NCBI GenBank assembly: GCA_026874595.1 | Contig: CM049307.1 | Location: forward strand, 18,329,079 to 18,393,078 | DNA length: 64,000 nt | DNA from: Sipunculus nudus | Lineage: Eukaryota; Annelida; Sipuncula; Golfingiida; Sipunculidae | Reading direction: 5' to 3' | Shown here: positions 11,957 to 24,149 of the stretch, in pieces | How the letters are laid out: every line of letters starts with the position of its first letter | Numbering within the stretch: position 1 is the first letter of the stretch | Position numbers and translations under genes: made by a program | The notes under the pieces: model-generated | What the model was told of the DNA's origin: nothing | The model's input: the letters and a program-made list of their open reading frames with translations, nothing else | Database searches by the model: none

Positions 11957-13160
11957 CTAGGGACCCATGGGTCTCAACGCTCAGTTGAATTTGTCTATAA
12001 GGATATTTTGAAAGAAACTTTTCAGAATGACAGTCCTATGACCTTAACCAATGACCTTGAAACAAAAAAATCTTAGAACTTAATATCCTTGAACTTGCAG
12101 CATTAGGATTATTGTAACAATCTTTTAAAAAGTGACCTTGACCTCTGACCAGATAACCTCAAATTCTACAGGTTTCCTCACTTTGGGCAAGTAAGCCATG
12201 TGTGAACGTTGGAAAGTTCAGGATGAAAAGAACGATTTACAGTGCATCCACAATCTTTTTAAAGGTGTGGCTTCTGTGACCTTCAACTTAGATCACTGGT
12301 CCCTGAAAATCAAAATGAATTTACATATGTGGTTGGTCATTATTAAATCAAGTTTGAAGCCAGTCTGTCTATCCAAAGCAGAATTATCATCCATAAACTA
12401 ATTTGTGAATGGATGGGCCCTGTGACCTTGACCTTTGACCTATGACCCAAAAATCAAACAAAATCTTCCCCAAGTGGCAGGTTAGAAATATCTTGAACAT
12501 GGAAGGTTTGCGATGAAAAGTTTGGCTTCAAATGCATACACATTCCTTGGTGATGGGCTATTTATAAGTTAAGTTTGAAACCAATATATCAAACTTAACT
12601 GGAGTTATCATCTGGAAACTAATTTGTGTGGATGGACGGATTGACAGACATACAAACAGAAAGACTGACAGACAGGGTGATTAGTATAGGGCATCCACTT
12701 GTGATCAATAAACACACCAGGTTTTGGGACACCAGATGTAATGACAGCTGAAAAACTGACATGATTGTTGTCATTTTATAGTAAATAAATAGAAAAATAT
12801 TTGTTAAAATAGGAAAACCAACACGTTTCAGGAACTGACAAAACTAGTCATGGTCAATATTCAAGGCAAAATTCATGCCAAACCATGCATTAATTATCAA
12901 GATATTGGAGGTTTTGTATCAAATTTTTTCTATCCTTGGGGTACTTTCAAGCCCCATAGCTCGAAGGAAAAAGGTCGCAGTGACCTAATTTCCGTTTCCA
13001 AGGAAATTTTTAATTGATCTCCCTGGATGTTCACTTAGAAGTTTCTAGGACCAGCTGTTATGATTTGTGCCCTGCTAACGGACGGCCAGACGTCCAGACG
13101 GACGACGGACAAAGCGCCATTCCTATACCTCAGTAGACTTACAGTCAGCTGAGCTAAAAA
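11957..13160 (+). mobile_element. Family A element, copy A4 (CTAGGGACCC subtype)
   Basis: It begins CTAGGGACCCATGGGTCTCA and ends with the standard hairpin ..CAGTCAGCTGAGCTAAAAA. Its order is: TGACCTTGACC-rich part, degenerate family E hairpin GGGCATCCACTTGTGATC, the phrase AAAACTAGTCATGGTCAATA, then the GACGGACGACGGACAAAGC tract. This compact copy serves as the template for recognising the much larger interrupted copy at 27709-40982. Confidence 0.65.
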
Positions 13161-13784
13161 TGATTGTAGCTAGCACCACCAGTCTTGTTTACAAAAAGGT
13201 TTCAGAGATACATACATATGCCCAAGTTCAGACTGATATATCAAACCCCTCTTGAGAAATAAGCAGGGACACACACTGTGCAAAAATTATTTTAGGTGGC
13301 ACCACCAGTCTTGTATATGACAAGTTTACGATAATTAAAATACGATAGGGGTATAAATATGCCCAATTTCAGGATGATATATTAAATTCCTCTGTAGAAA
13401 TAAGCAGGCACAAAAGTAACACACTGAGCAAATGTCATTGTAGGTGGTGACACCTGTCTTGTGAATGAGAAACCCATCAAAGACACATAGACAGGTCAAA
13501 ATATTAGGCCAATACATCAAACTAACCTTAAGTCTGATTCATGGGGCTGACCACGCTTAGGTGAGAAAGGCAGTTGCCCCCAGTGAACTGTGACAAATTT
13601 GCTAGCTCAGGCTACTGCACTGAGTGAACTCATGTCTGCACCTGGCTAGACTGGGTGAACATTTTACCTGTTCCTGACTGCACTGAGTGAACTCTTGACC
13701 TGTTGCCTAATCTGATACAGTTGGCAGTCTGCCAAAGCTATAAATAGATTGGCTACACATGCAGCCCTGAGGGGCATGACACCC
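12312..13784 (+). repeat. Long direct repeat, unit 2
   Basis: Partner of 10482-11950. It starts at AAAATGAATTTACATATGTG and ends at GGGGCATGACACCCA. After this point the sequence continues with short CCCATGAGGTG(A/T)TCACATG repeats that unit 1 lacks. Confidence 0.75.
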
Positions 13785-16205
13785 ATGAGGTGATCACATG
13801 GTGCCCATGAGGTGTTCACATGTCACCCATGAGGGGATCACATGCCTTGTGCACTGAGTGAACTCTTGACCTATATCTTGCTGCACTGAATGAACTCTTG
13901 ATCTATTGCCAAATCTGAAACAGCTGGCAGTTTCTTAACCTATGTAAATATACAGACACAATCTTGGCCTGTTGGCAAATCTGTTTACACATACTGAAAG
14001 ACTTTGGCTAAAATGCTTTTTTTTCAAGCTGAAATATTCATAAACTTTTTATCAAAATATCTAGAAAAATAAAAGATTCAGTTCATCATTGTTAAAGGTC
14101 AAATTATTCTGCCAAAAATCATTCAAGTAAACTGGAACAAATACCACCTAAGAATAATTTTTATGCCATGTAACAGAAGTTATAATTGAAACAATAATTT
14201 TGTAGAAGAACAGTTTTGCAGTCCTCAGTTTGAGTTAGACATAATAATGGCCATAAGACCAACTTAAGTTTTTCTGATATGATTGAAAGAACCATGTCCT
14301 ACAATAATTCTTTTGAAAAATTGAACGATTCAACTTGACAGTTTCATCATAAACTTTTAAAGCTGAAAGAGGCTAAATTATGAGGTTTTTGCCCAAAACA
14401 AAACAGGTCCATGTAGGTGGCACTTCAAAATCTGCAACTTCAAATACGAGTCATGTGACCAACATTTGCACAATACTTGGTAATGCTAGCTTCTGTCATT
14501 TCTGAGATAACTTTGTCAGTAAGCTTACTTGGCCAAATGACCGTTCACATTCATTTAACTCCACTAAAATTCATCAAATGCAAACCATTTGAACAAACTT
14601 GAGAGTGCTTGCTTCTGGGATCATTTCTGTAAAATATTTAACAATTTGGCTTGACCGTTTCAGAGGAGAAGATTTTTGAAGGTTTTTTTAGCTTTTTCTC
14701 TATAAAATCTAAGAAAATGCAGATTTTTTTCAAATGGCTAATTTTTTGCATTAAATTTCATGATGCTAGCTCCAGTTGTTTTTGAAATAGTATGGGTTAA
14801 CGTATACCTGTGATTGTAAACATAACCTGGCATGAGGATAGCTAAAATCATTAATCTACATTTTTTAAAATCTGCTTCACACAGCTAACATATATGGTAA
14901 AATGACTCAATTCAATCTTTATTATTCAGCCAAAATTCATTCTTTGGAACTATAAAAGACAATTATTATAAGAATTATTCAGGGGATTATTCTTGTAAAA
15001 TATTAAACAAATTGGCCTTAGTGGGGTCAGTCAAAAAACGTTTTGCAGGTTCATAACTCATATGGGAAAATAAAGCAAAATGGCTAAGTTAAGCTTCCAA
15101 TAACTCAGCCAAAAATCACTGAACCAAAACCATTTGAACAAACTTGAATTATCAACATCTAAGGATAATTAATATGTGAGATTTAAGAATTTGGCCCAGT
15201 GGTTTTTGAGAAGAAGATCTTTGTAGCAACTGAGCTAAAATGGGCAGTTATGGCATATGACTAAATTCAGCTTCCCATAACTCAGCCAAAAGTCACTGAA
15301 CTGAGACCATTTGAACAAACTTCAGAAAGCATTACCCTAGGATCATTTCTGTGCGATATTAAACAATTTGGCCAAATGGTTTCAGAGAAGAAGTTTTTTG
15401 TAGCTGTCTGTATGATACGGGCACTGATGACCCCCGTTCAAAAAAGGCCGATGCAGGTGGCGCCACCAATACCTGAATTTCAGACATGACTCATGTGACC
15501 AACATTGGCATAAAATTTGGTGATGACAGCTCCAGCCGATTCTAAGATTGTAATTTTAGTATGTATTTTTGGACAGATGACTAAGTTCAACTAGCTGTAA
15601 CTCGGCCAAAAATCGTCAAACTTAAACCATTCGAACAAACTTGAGAGAGATTGTTCCGGGGATCATTTCTGTGAAACACTGGACAATTTGGCTGAACAGT
15701 TTTGGAGAAGAAGATTTTTAAAGTTTTTTTTTAGCTTTTTCTCTATAAAATCTAAGAAAATGCAGTTAGCCAAAAAATAAGCAAAATCGGATAGTTTTTT
15801 AGATGACTTATTTTTTGCAGAAAATTTCTTGATGCCAACTCTTGCCATTTTCAAGATAGTATGGGTTAACGTACAGACGACGGACAACGCCACACCAGAT
15901 GACTTACAGTTAACTGAGCTAAAAACAAGTGTAGGAGGCGCCACCAGTCATGAACAGCAGCTAAAGATATCAATATCTTACTGCAGACAGAGCTTATTTC
16001 TGGGGTACTCAACCTGCCCCACCCCCCCCCCAAACTCAGGGAATACATTTTTTCAAGGACCTAATTTCTGGTTTCCAATGAGATTTTTTTAAGACCTCTG
16101 AGACTGCCCTGGTTATGATCCTTGCCCTAAGGGTGATGAAGTTTGTGCCCTATTAATGCAACAGACAAAGTGACGCTAGACTTTTTAGTCTGCTGAGCTT
16201 AAATT
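13785..16205. repeat. Degenerate repeat D with family A-like 3' ends
   Basis: The repeated phrases CAGCCAAAAATCA, TTTGAACAAACTTGAGAG and GGATCATTTCTGTGAAATAT recur at intervals of roughly 190 bp. The same phrases occur at 34.6-36.8 kb and 44.9-45.9 kb. Two family A-like 3' ends lie at about 15925 (ACTTACAGTTAACTGAGCTA) and 16201. It has no coding capacity. Confidence 0.6.
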
Positions 16206-17598
16206 TTGCTAAAATGAAACAAAACTATATGGGTCATGGTATTATGAAAGCAACAGGTGATATGATTAAAGGCCTTATTTTCAACTAAAGAATTTAAGAT
16301 TTGAGAGAATGGTAACAAAATATCACAAAAAAATATATGCAGCACAGACAGATTCTAAATGTCTGAAACAGGTGTGCAGGCTGATTTGTATTTTTGTATA
16401 TTTTGAAGAAGGAGTTGGCCTGATCTTGTTGAAAAATTAAATTTTAACGCAAATTTTTTTATTCAAAATAAATGTTTCTTAATTTTACATTAAGTTTGCA
16501 TAGAATTAAAAGAAGTGTCACTAGTTTCTAAGCACTTAGTGACAGCTAAAGCTATCTGAGATCGATACACACACAAGTCAGTCATTACTGAAAATTGATA
16601 ATTCAGTTTTGTTGCATATTTTAATTAAATAGGTTGATTTTAGGGAAATTTTAACATTTGTTATTGAAAATTTTGGACAACTGACCAAGTTGATTTGACC
16701 AAGTTTATTCACACTCTAAAGTTAACAGAGATGCATGCTTGAATTAAGTAAATTACAGACATTATATGATATGTTGCCTGGGGACTCACCCGGACATCAT
16801 AAGATGACGTCACGAAGTGATGTAACCACCCCGGTTTCCACGTTTATGGATCCATCCTGCTATAAGTGACTACTGACGCGCTTTGAGAAACATAAACACT
16901 ATTCTGGGACCATTCAGTACTGGTTTTGCAGAACTGACGGCGGTATCCTTTTTTCTCAAGCTGGTGACCTTGACCTTGATCTTTATGGTCAAATTTGTAT
17001 ACTGAGAATAAATTTATTTAAAATAAAGTATATTGTATTTTTTTTAGCAAAAGATAGAAAACATAAAATTGTAAATATAATTAACAGTTCCATATGTACA
17101 CATATGCTCACTTTAGACAAGAGTCCTTTATGACGTGTATGTGATGCATCACATAAAAACTGTGGAATGAAGCTTTTGTAGTACTAATGGATGGTCATGT
17201 GTATACCAAAGATTTCCTTTGAGCATAATTTAAGAGTTCAATATCACAGTTATTTTGTTAAATAATTCATTTTAAAATTATAAGTAGACTTATTGTAATA
17301 TAAATGCATTTTTCTCTTCATTGTTCTAAGACAGTGTTCCACATTCCAAATGTGACTCTATGTGAATAATGACCACTGCAACAACAAAATATGCTGCATA
17401 ACAAAATGAATTATTATAAATCATTTTCACAAGTACCTTCTGGGCTATTCTAATTGATAGATGCTATGTTATAAATAAACATTTAATTCTGATATAATAT
17501 TTTGCCAAAGCAAAGATTTTGAGCAACTAGGCCATAAAGTTCCAAAATATTCATAATATTCAAAATATTTAATGCATTCTTGATTTAATACAGATTAA
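16206..17598. other. AT-rich DNA without recognisable features
   Basis: I see no repeat termini, tandem units, exons or long frames. A TGACGTCA word occurs near 16805 (ATGACGTCACG), a CRE-like site in isolation. Confidence 0.45.
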
Positions 17599-17962
17599 AA
17601 GGTAGCATATTCATCTGAGCACTACAATTACAGACCAATTGTTGAGTTACTGGGACCTGTAAAGACAGCTTCTCAAAATTTTATTGACAAATATGTACTA
17701 AATGGTGCAAAAGACACTGGTAGCTTTGCAAGGAACTTTGGTTTACTAGGTGGAAGACCTATCAAGACTAAAGGGATGTTTTACATATAAAGTGCAAAAT
17801 GTTAGTTATATTGTTGATTATACTGATATTGACTCATACCCTAAGGGAAACTACATTTCATACAAACAAAGATATACAAAGATGCAACCTTATTTGAGAA
17901 ATCCATATGAAGAAAATACAATAATTAAATGCATAAACAAACATAAAGAACCAGCGTTTTGA
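17599..17962 (+). pseudogene. Protein-like fragment with a frameshift, family unknown
   Basis: Two adjoining open frames read like real protein rather than chance translation. The first is open from 17599 and ends at a TAA at 17788-17790; it includes YRPIVELLGPVKTASQN and ARNFGLLGGRPIKT. The second frame, open from 17750 to 17962, includes SYPKGNYISYKQRY. They overlap around 17750-17790, so a single indel there would join them. A splice-acceptor-like TTGATTTAATACAG ends at 17593. The codons are very A/T-rich. I do not recognise the family; it may be a decayed mobile-element or host gene piece. Confidence 0.35.
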
Positions 17963-18002
17963 AGGGGAATCTGAAATCACAGGGAATAGGATGAAACTCA
18001 TT

Positions 18003-18050
18003 TTACGTTAGGGGTTTTTACGTTAGGGGTTTTTACGTTAGGGGTTTTCT
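18003..18050 (+). repeat. Three 15-bp telomere-like tandem units
   Basis: The unit TTTTTACGTTAGGGG is repeated three times and contains TTAGGG. It is too short to call an interstitial telomere tract. Confidence 0.7.
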
Positions 18051-18830
18051 GAAATAGATTTACTCTAACAACAAGTTAACTTCTTCCTGTTTCAAGATAC
18101 CAGCATCAATCTGAAGTGAGAGTAAACTGAAATCCTTACATCAGTGCCCAAGTTTTTTCATCAAAGCCTTTGTAACAAAATTTTGCATGTAACTATGTAT
18201 TTTATAATGTGGTTGAATGGGTCAATGGCCTGCAGGTGGCGCTGTCTACTGAATGATGCATGTACTAAATGTAATTACTAAGCCCGCAGGGTTTCATGTT
18301 TCATAGGCATGAGGCCAGGAATAAAACAGAATACATTGGAGGGAATCTGTAAAATTCTATCCAGGTTTCATATTACCTGTCAGGGTTTTAACCAGGAAGA
18401 TTCTGGTCTAAATTCATTCTTTTAGACATTAAGTATGCTTTTAAACTAGGCTACTATCTTTATAATTTGTTATATGGAGCTTCTTGCAGGGTGGTGTTAT
18501 CTATTAAACTTAAAACTCTTTGCCTAAAAATATGCTACATAGGTACTTTTTATGGATATATGTTTTGTTTCTGCTTTATGAATAAATAGTTGATTAAAAC
18601 TAATAATGCACAGTTTGGGAGTGCATACAGCTTCCAAAAAGCCGAGGTCGAATACAGGGTTTACAATTCATACAACGATGGCAGGAACCCTGCCCCCGTC
18701 ACAACCTTAAAAGTAAGGGCAAGGCAAATTCAATATCACGTGTTAATCTGTCCAAAGGTCAATATTTGCAAATTAATCATATTGGAGATGTAACAAAAAA
18801 AACCCCAAAAAATAAAAAAAAGAAAATCCT
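18051..18830. other. Unclassified low-complexity-to-unique DNA
   Basis: A short plus-strand frame at 18590-18793 has no recognisable motif. A single GCAGGTGGCGCTGTC near 18233 resembles the half-palindrome found in the repeats, but no terminus is visible. Confidence 0.4.
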
Positions 18831-19500
18831 CATCGACAGCTTGCACTCCTGAGACACTTGCATCTAAAGAAAGTCCCCTCCTTCCTACCCTCGGCCACAG
18901 AAATCTTGACCCAAATATTGAAATGGAATTAATTAATCAACTCATATATGACTACCTATCCTAAACCAAGACGGCAGTGATATATTGCATGCTTACACCA
19001 AGAGGCATCGGAACTAATGGACAATACAGATTGAGATGATAGGAAAATATAGTTATTTCATGATGATATGACAATAGACTGTCAACCAAAGTTATGGATT
19101 GTGAATATGCTTAGCTCCTTTTGTCATTGTTGTAAACCTCATAATTTCGTGAGAGACAGATATTCATGGCATTTTGTTTGGCTGTGAAGTTAGCCTTTCA
19201 TGTCTTAAACATGTTTCCATGTGCGTGCATTGTCATCAGAGCCCCTGTGGATCTTTATCCAATTAGCGAGATTAACAAAGAACATATGAAAGGTGAAGAA
19301 TCTTAATTGGTGAGTTACCGTACTCTCCTGGAATTCTTTACCTGAGCAGTACAAAGAATGTTTAATTCTGAAGACAAGTTGCCTAAAAGTGTGAGGATAT
19401 TATTACTAAGCAGAAAATGGCAGCTGATTTACAGATGAGGAAAATCCGTGTATCCTAACATAGATTTTAGGTAATAAATGGGAGGTTCAACATCTTATGG
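18831..19500. promoter_or_regulatory. Unique non-coding segment, candidate enhancer
   Basis: Non-repetitive sequence with SOX-like words (CATTGTTGTAA near 19127, TTAACAAAGAAC near 19272) and homeodomain-like words (CCAATTAGCGAG near 19259, CTTAATTGGTGAG near 19303). No reading frame is conserved across it. Its texture resembles conserved non-coding DNA. This is inference only. Confidence 0.3.
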
Positions 19501-19551
19501 TGGCCATGTTGAAAAGGTGGATAGCTTTATAACATACATAATAAGTGACCC

Positions 19552-20786
19552 ATGGGTCATGACGCTCAGCTGACTGGGAAGAGATTTGCAATAGGAAATT
19601 TTTTTATCTGAATGGTAGTATATAAACATTGAACTGAAGCATCAAACAGATTAACCAACAGGCTGAGATTGTGTCTGTATTAATATATCTCAAGAATAGA
19701 AAAAAAGGCGTAAACTTTAAAAAAAATACAGGTGGCTCCATCAGTCTGCAGAAACTAATAAAAACACTTAATGGTCAATATCCATGCAAAGAAGCATGGT
19801 GGTCTCTAGATTAGTTGTTCAGATATTTCAGCTTTTGTGTCAGATTTTCCATTATTCTAAGGGGTACTTTGGAGTTCCATAGCTTGAAGGATATGGGTAA
19901 CAGAGACCTAATTTCAGGTTTCCACAGACACTTTTCATGGGCCTCCTTGCATGACAAGAATGAAGATTCTAGGTCCAGTTGTTACAATTTTTACCCTGTT
20001 GACAGATAACCACATCTTTAAAGGTCTCAAAAATAGAGAAAATAATTCGTAAAAAATTGAAAAAAAATAGAGGTGGCGCACCCAGTCTGCAGAAACTGAT
20101 GAAACATCTCATGATTAATATGTATGCCAAAAATCATGATCTTCAGTGATGAGGTTAATCAGATATTGAAGTTTTTGTATAAAATTTTTGACTATTCTGT
20201 GGGGTACTTTGGGGCCCCACAGCTCAAAGGATATGGGTAACAGAGACCTAATTTCTGGTTTCCACAGAGACTTTTCATAGGTCTCTCAGAATGTCAAGAA
20301 TGAAGATTCTAGGTCCAGTCTTTACGATTTGTGCCCTGTTGACAGATGTCCACATTTTTAAAGGTCTCAAAAATATAGAACAAAATTCGTAAAAAATCGA
20401 AAAATACAGGTGGCGCTACCAGTCTGCAGGAACTGATGGAACATCTCATGATCAATATGTATGCCAAAAATCATGACCATCAGTGATGTAGTTAATGAGA
20501 TACTGAAGTTTTTGTAGGAAATTTTTTACTATTCTGGGGGGGGGGGGGGGGGGTTACTTTGGGGCCACATAGCTCAAAGGATATGGGTAACAGAGACCTA
20601 ATTCTAGGTTTCTAAGGAGATTTTTCATGGACCTCTCTGGATGTAAAGTAAGAAGATTCCAGGTCCAGCGGTTACGAATTGTGCCCTGTTAACGGACAGA
20701 CGCCCGGACGGCCGGACAACTGGACGGCCAACGGACAAAAGGTGATCCCTATAGCTCAGATGACTGACAGTCAGCTGAGCTAAAAA
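19552..20786 (+). mobile_element. Family A element, copy A5, inserted into a family B copy
   Basis: The 5' end is AAGTGACCCATGGGTCATGA followed by GCTCAGCTGACTG, and the 3' end is ..CAGTCAGCTGAGCTAAAAA. The flanks GATAGCTTTATAACATACAT (left) and AATGGTGG..CCACCTGCAACC (right) are continuous in the family B copy at about 22170-22215, so the element split a B copy. The body is three units of about 330 bp. There is a 17-18 bp G run at about 20536. Confidence 0.7.
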
Positions 20787-21601
20787 TGGTGGGGCCACCT
20801 GCAACCATTTTTGCACAGCTTCTTTCTGTTCATCTGCCTTGGAATAAAATCACTCATTTCTCTGCATTGGTTGGACATATCCATCTGAAATTTTGCATGT
20901 GTATACATCCTGGACAGCTTTCTTGATTTTTATCCACGCTCATATCTCATGAACTGTCTGACCAAATGGGCCAAAATTTTGCATGTGTATAGATCTGATA
21001 TAGCTCTTCATCATATGCAAAACTGGTGGCGCCACCTGAAACCATTTCTGCACAGCGTCCATCTGTTTGTCTGCCGTGGGATAAAATCACTCATATCTCT
21101 GCACTGGTTTGACTTATCTGCCCAAACTTTTGCAGGTTTATACATCTTGGACAGCTTTCTTGATTTTATGACAGGTGGCACCACCTACATTCACATTTAC
21201 GCTGCAGACATCCATGGTTATATCTTGGAAACCATTTGGCCGATTGGGCCAAAATTTTGCATGTGTATAGATCTCACATAGCTCTTTATCATACGCAAAA
21301 CTGGTGGCACCACCTGCAACCATTTTTGCACAGCGTCTGTTTGTTTGTTTTTCATGGACTAAAAATCACTCATATCTCAACAGTGGTTTGACTTTCTGCA
21401 TTTGTATACAACTCTTATAGCTGCCTGGATTTTGTGGTAGGTTGCACACCCTACATACACATTTCGGCTGCAGACATCCATGCTTATATGCAACACACCT
21501 CACTCTATTTCCCCTTGTTACTCAATCCATGCCTCACTTCACCCGTCCCACTCTAATTTCGGCGGATACACGTAGTCGCTTGTCGACTACCCGTATTCTA
21601 G
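20787..21601 (-). mobile_element. Family B element, copy B2 (reverse orientation, partial)
   Basis: It ends on the right with the inverse of CTAGAATACGGGTAGTCG, including the hairpin. The 3' half is missing apart from a short piece left of copy A5 (about 19528-19551). The body repeats units of about 290 bp with the GGTGGCGCCACC-type palindrome near 21025, 21175 and 21300. Confidence 0.65.
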
Positions 21602-23488
21602 TTTTATTGTGTATTTGAGCAAGAACCGGTAGAATACAGGTCACCATTACCAAATTTCTTAAATTTCATTTGGGCCTGGATGTTAATTTACTTTAAGTTA
21701 AAATATCAATATTAAATGTGGCCTGCCAACAACCAGCTGAAAAATGCTAGGATAATTGACAAAAAAGGCAACTGCTATTGCTTGGCAAAGCTAGACGTCA
21801 GTGGAACTAAAAATAAATAGAGCAATCCTCAGGTCTTTAAGTCAAAACTTAATACATCCATCATGTTTTGTGACCTCTGACCTCATTGTATCCACCAAAA
21901 CAGAGTTTTGCGGATACTATGTTTTCAGCTGCACGCCGCCGCCACCGCGTAGGTGTCCGGAGAACTCCTCCGTAACCGCTGGGCGGAATTTTACGAAACC
22001 CGGGATTATGTTCGGGTCACATGTGAACTGCTGCGCCCCGATTTTGTTTTGACCTCTGACCTTTCCTCTGCACTCTGCATCCGTTTGTGCGTCTGTTTCC
22101 ACACATAAATCCACATATCTCGGGAACCGTTTGACAGATCAGGAATATTTTTTGCACAAATGTAGCCCTTGGAGAGCTTTATAACATACACAAAAAATGG
22201 TGGCGCCACCTGCAACCATGTTTGCACAGTGTCCATCTGTTCGTCTGCCTTGGGTTAAAATCACTCATATCTCTGCAGTGATTTGACTAATTCACCTGAA
22301 ATTTGGCATGCGTATTCATCCTGGATAGCTTTACTGATTTTATGACAGGTGGCGCCACCTACAATCACGTTTACGCTGCAGACATCCAAGCTCATATCTC
22401 GGGAACCGTTTGACCGATTGGGCCAAAATTTTGCATGTCTATAGATCTCACATAGCTCTTTATCATACGCAAAACTGGTGGCACCACCTGCAGCTTTATT
22501 TGCACAGCTCCCGTCTATTTGTCTGCCATGGGATAAAATCACTCATATCTCGGCAGTGGTTTGACATATCTGCCTAAAATTTTGCAGGTTTATACATCCC
22601 CGACAGCTCTCTTGATTTTATGACAGGTGGCGCCACCTGCATTCTAGTTTATGCAGCAGACAGCCAAGCTCATATTTTGGGAACCGTTTGACCGATTGGG
22701 CCAAAGTTTTGCATGTGTATAGTTCTCACATAGCTCTTTATCATACGCAAAACTGGTGGCGCCACCTTCAACCATTTTAGCACAGCGTCCATCTGTTTGT
22801 CTGCCACGGGCTAAAATCACTCATAAACATATAGTGGTTTGACTTATCTGCCTCAAATTTTGCATATGTATACAACTTGGACGGCTTTCTGGATTTTGTG
22901 GTAGGTGGCGCAACCTACATACACCATTTGGCTGCAGACATCCATGCTAATATGCAACACTTCACTCTATTTCCCCTTGCCACTCAATCCATGCCTCACT
23001 TCACCCGTTCCACTCTGATTTAGGCGGATACACGTAGTCGCTTGTCAACTACCAGTATTCTAGTTAAATATGTGAATTTTGCCCAGAATTTAATTTAGGC
23101 GAGAAACTGTATTGAGTAATATTTATAATGAGTTTCACAAAAATCCATCAGATTTTTGTTAAGTCATCATGGTGTAGCAAAAGTCTGGTGACCTCTGACC
23201 TCATTAATTATGTATGGATTTTGCCATGAATTCACTGTATGCAAGATATTATATTGGTTAATATATCTGTTGAGTTTCATCAAAATCCATCATACTCCTG
23301 GTATGTTATCGCGGTGACACAACAAGGTATCCTGGTGACCTCTGACACCATTAAACATATGTGGATTTTGCCTAAAATCAATATCTACTGAGACAATTTT
23401 TTGCTAAGTAGTTGTGGAGAGTTTCGTGAAAATCCATCAGAGACAATGATCTCATAACCCAAAAAGATGACATATCATCAAGGCTGGT
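21602..23488. repeat. Tandem repeat host interrupted by family B copy B3
   Basis: The flanking parts (21602-21885 and 23064-23488) carry a unit of about 145 bp reading GGTGACCTCTGACC..CATTAA..TATGTGGATTTTGCC. The B3 insertion lies exactly within one such phrase. Confidence 0.6.
21886..23063 (-). mobile_element. Family B element, copy B3 (complete, reverse orientation)
   Basis: The left end is TGTATCC.CCAAAACAGAG (inverse of the B 3' end) and the right end is the inverse of the 5' end, finishing CTAG at 23060-23063. The flanks join as CCTCAT/TAAATATGTG, matching neighbouring host units near 23195 and 23345. The element therefore sits between two T residues with no target duplication. It contains palindromes GGTGGCGCCACC at 22199, about 22350, 22627 and 22757. 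Confidence 0.8.
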
Positions 23489-24068
23489 TAGTCTAGTAGG
23501 AAATAGGGGGTATCATGCACCCTCTGAAATATACTTCTAATTGGTGTTTCTATATTGCAAGAAATGTGTAGAAAATGATTAGCTATGTTAAAAAGTTGTC
23601 CGGATGTCCCACATATGATTTTTATGCAAATTAGTGCCGCCATTACCGAAAAATCTATTATTCGCTATATCTCAGCCTGTAATGCAGATAACTCAACAAA
23701 TAATGTGTCTAGACCCATGTTTTCATGGTTAAAGATTGTGATAAAACTACTCTTGAAGTAACAGCATGCGTCCATGGCATCTTAGTATGCATATTAGTGC
23801 CGATATTACGGAAAAATCCATTTTTTTTATGTATCTCAGTCAATATTGCAGATAACTCATCAAATAAGGTGTCTAGAACCATGTTTTGAGGGGCAAATAT
23901 TATAAAATTACTCTTGATGTGAGCTCATGTGTCTGTGGCAAATTTATGCTGTCATAGCTGACAAAAATCTGTTGTTTTTTCCCTGATCTTTCAGAAGATT
24001 TATGGGGGTTGCATGATACCCTTTTCTTAACCTGTTGCTATTAGCCTTGGTATTAATAGTCATTTCTC

Positions 24069-24083
24069 TTTTCCATTCCAGAT
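24069..24083 (+). other. Splice-acceptor-like site upstream of the palindrome gene
   Basis: A pyrimidine-rich TTTCTCTTTTCCATTCCAG precedes the gene's first ATG (24150) by about 70 bp. The same site exists inverted in the right arm near 26680. It suggests that the gene had a 5' intron or a spliced leader exon. Confidence 0.45.
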
Positions 24084-24149
24084 AAACAGTGTAGTAGAGC
24101 GTGGTGGTAGCATAGTGTAGTTTGGTGGTGGTAGAAGTACTAACCCATC

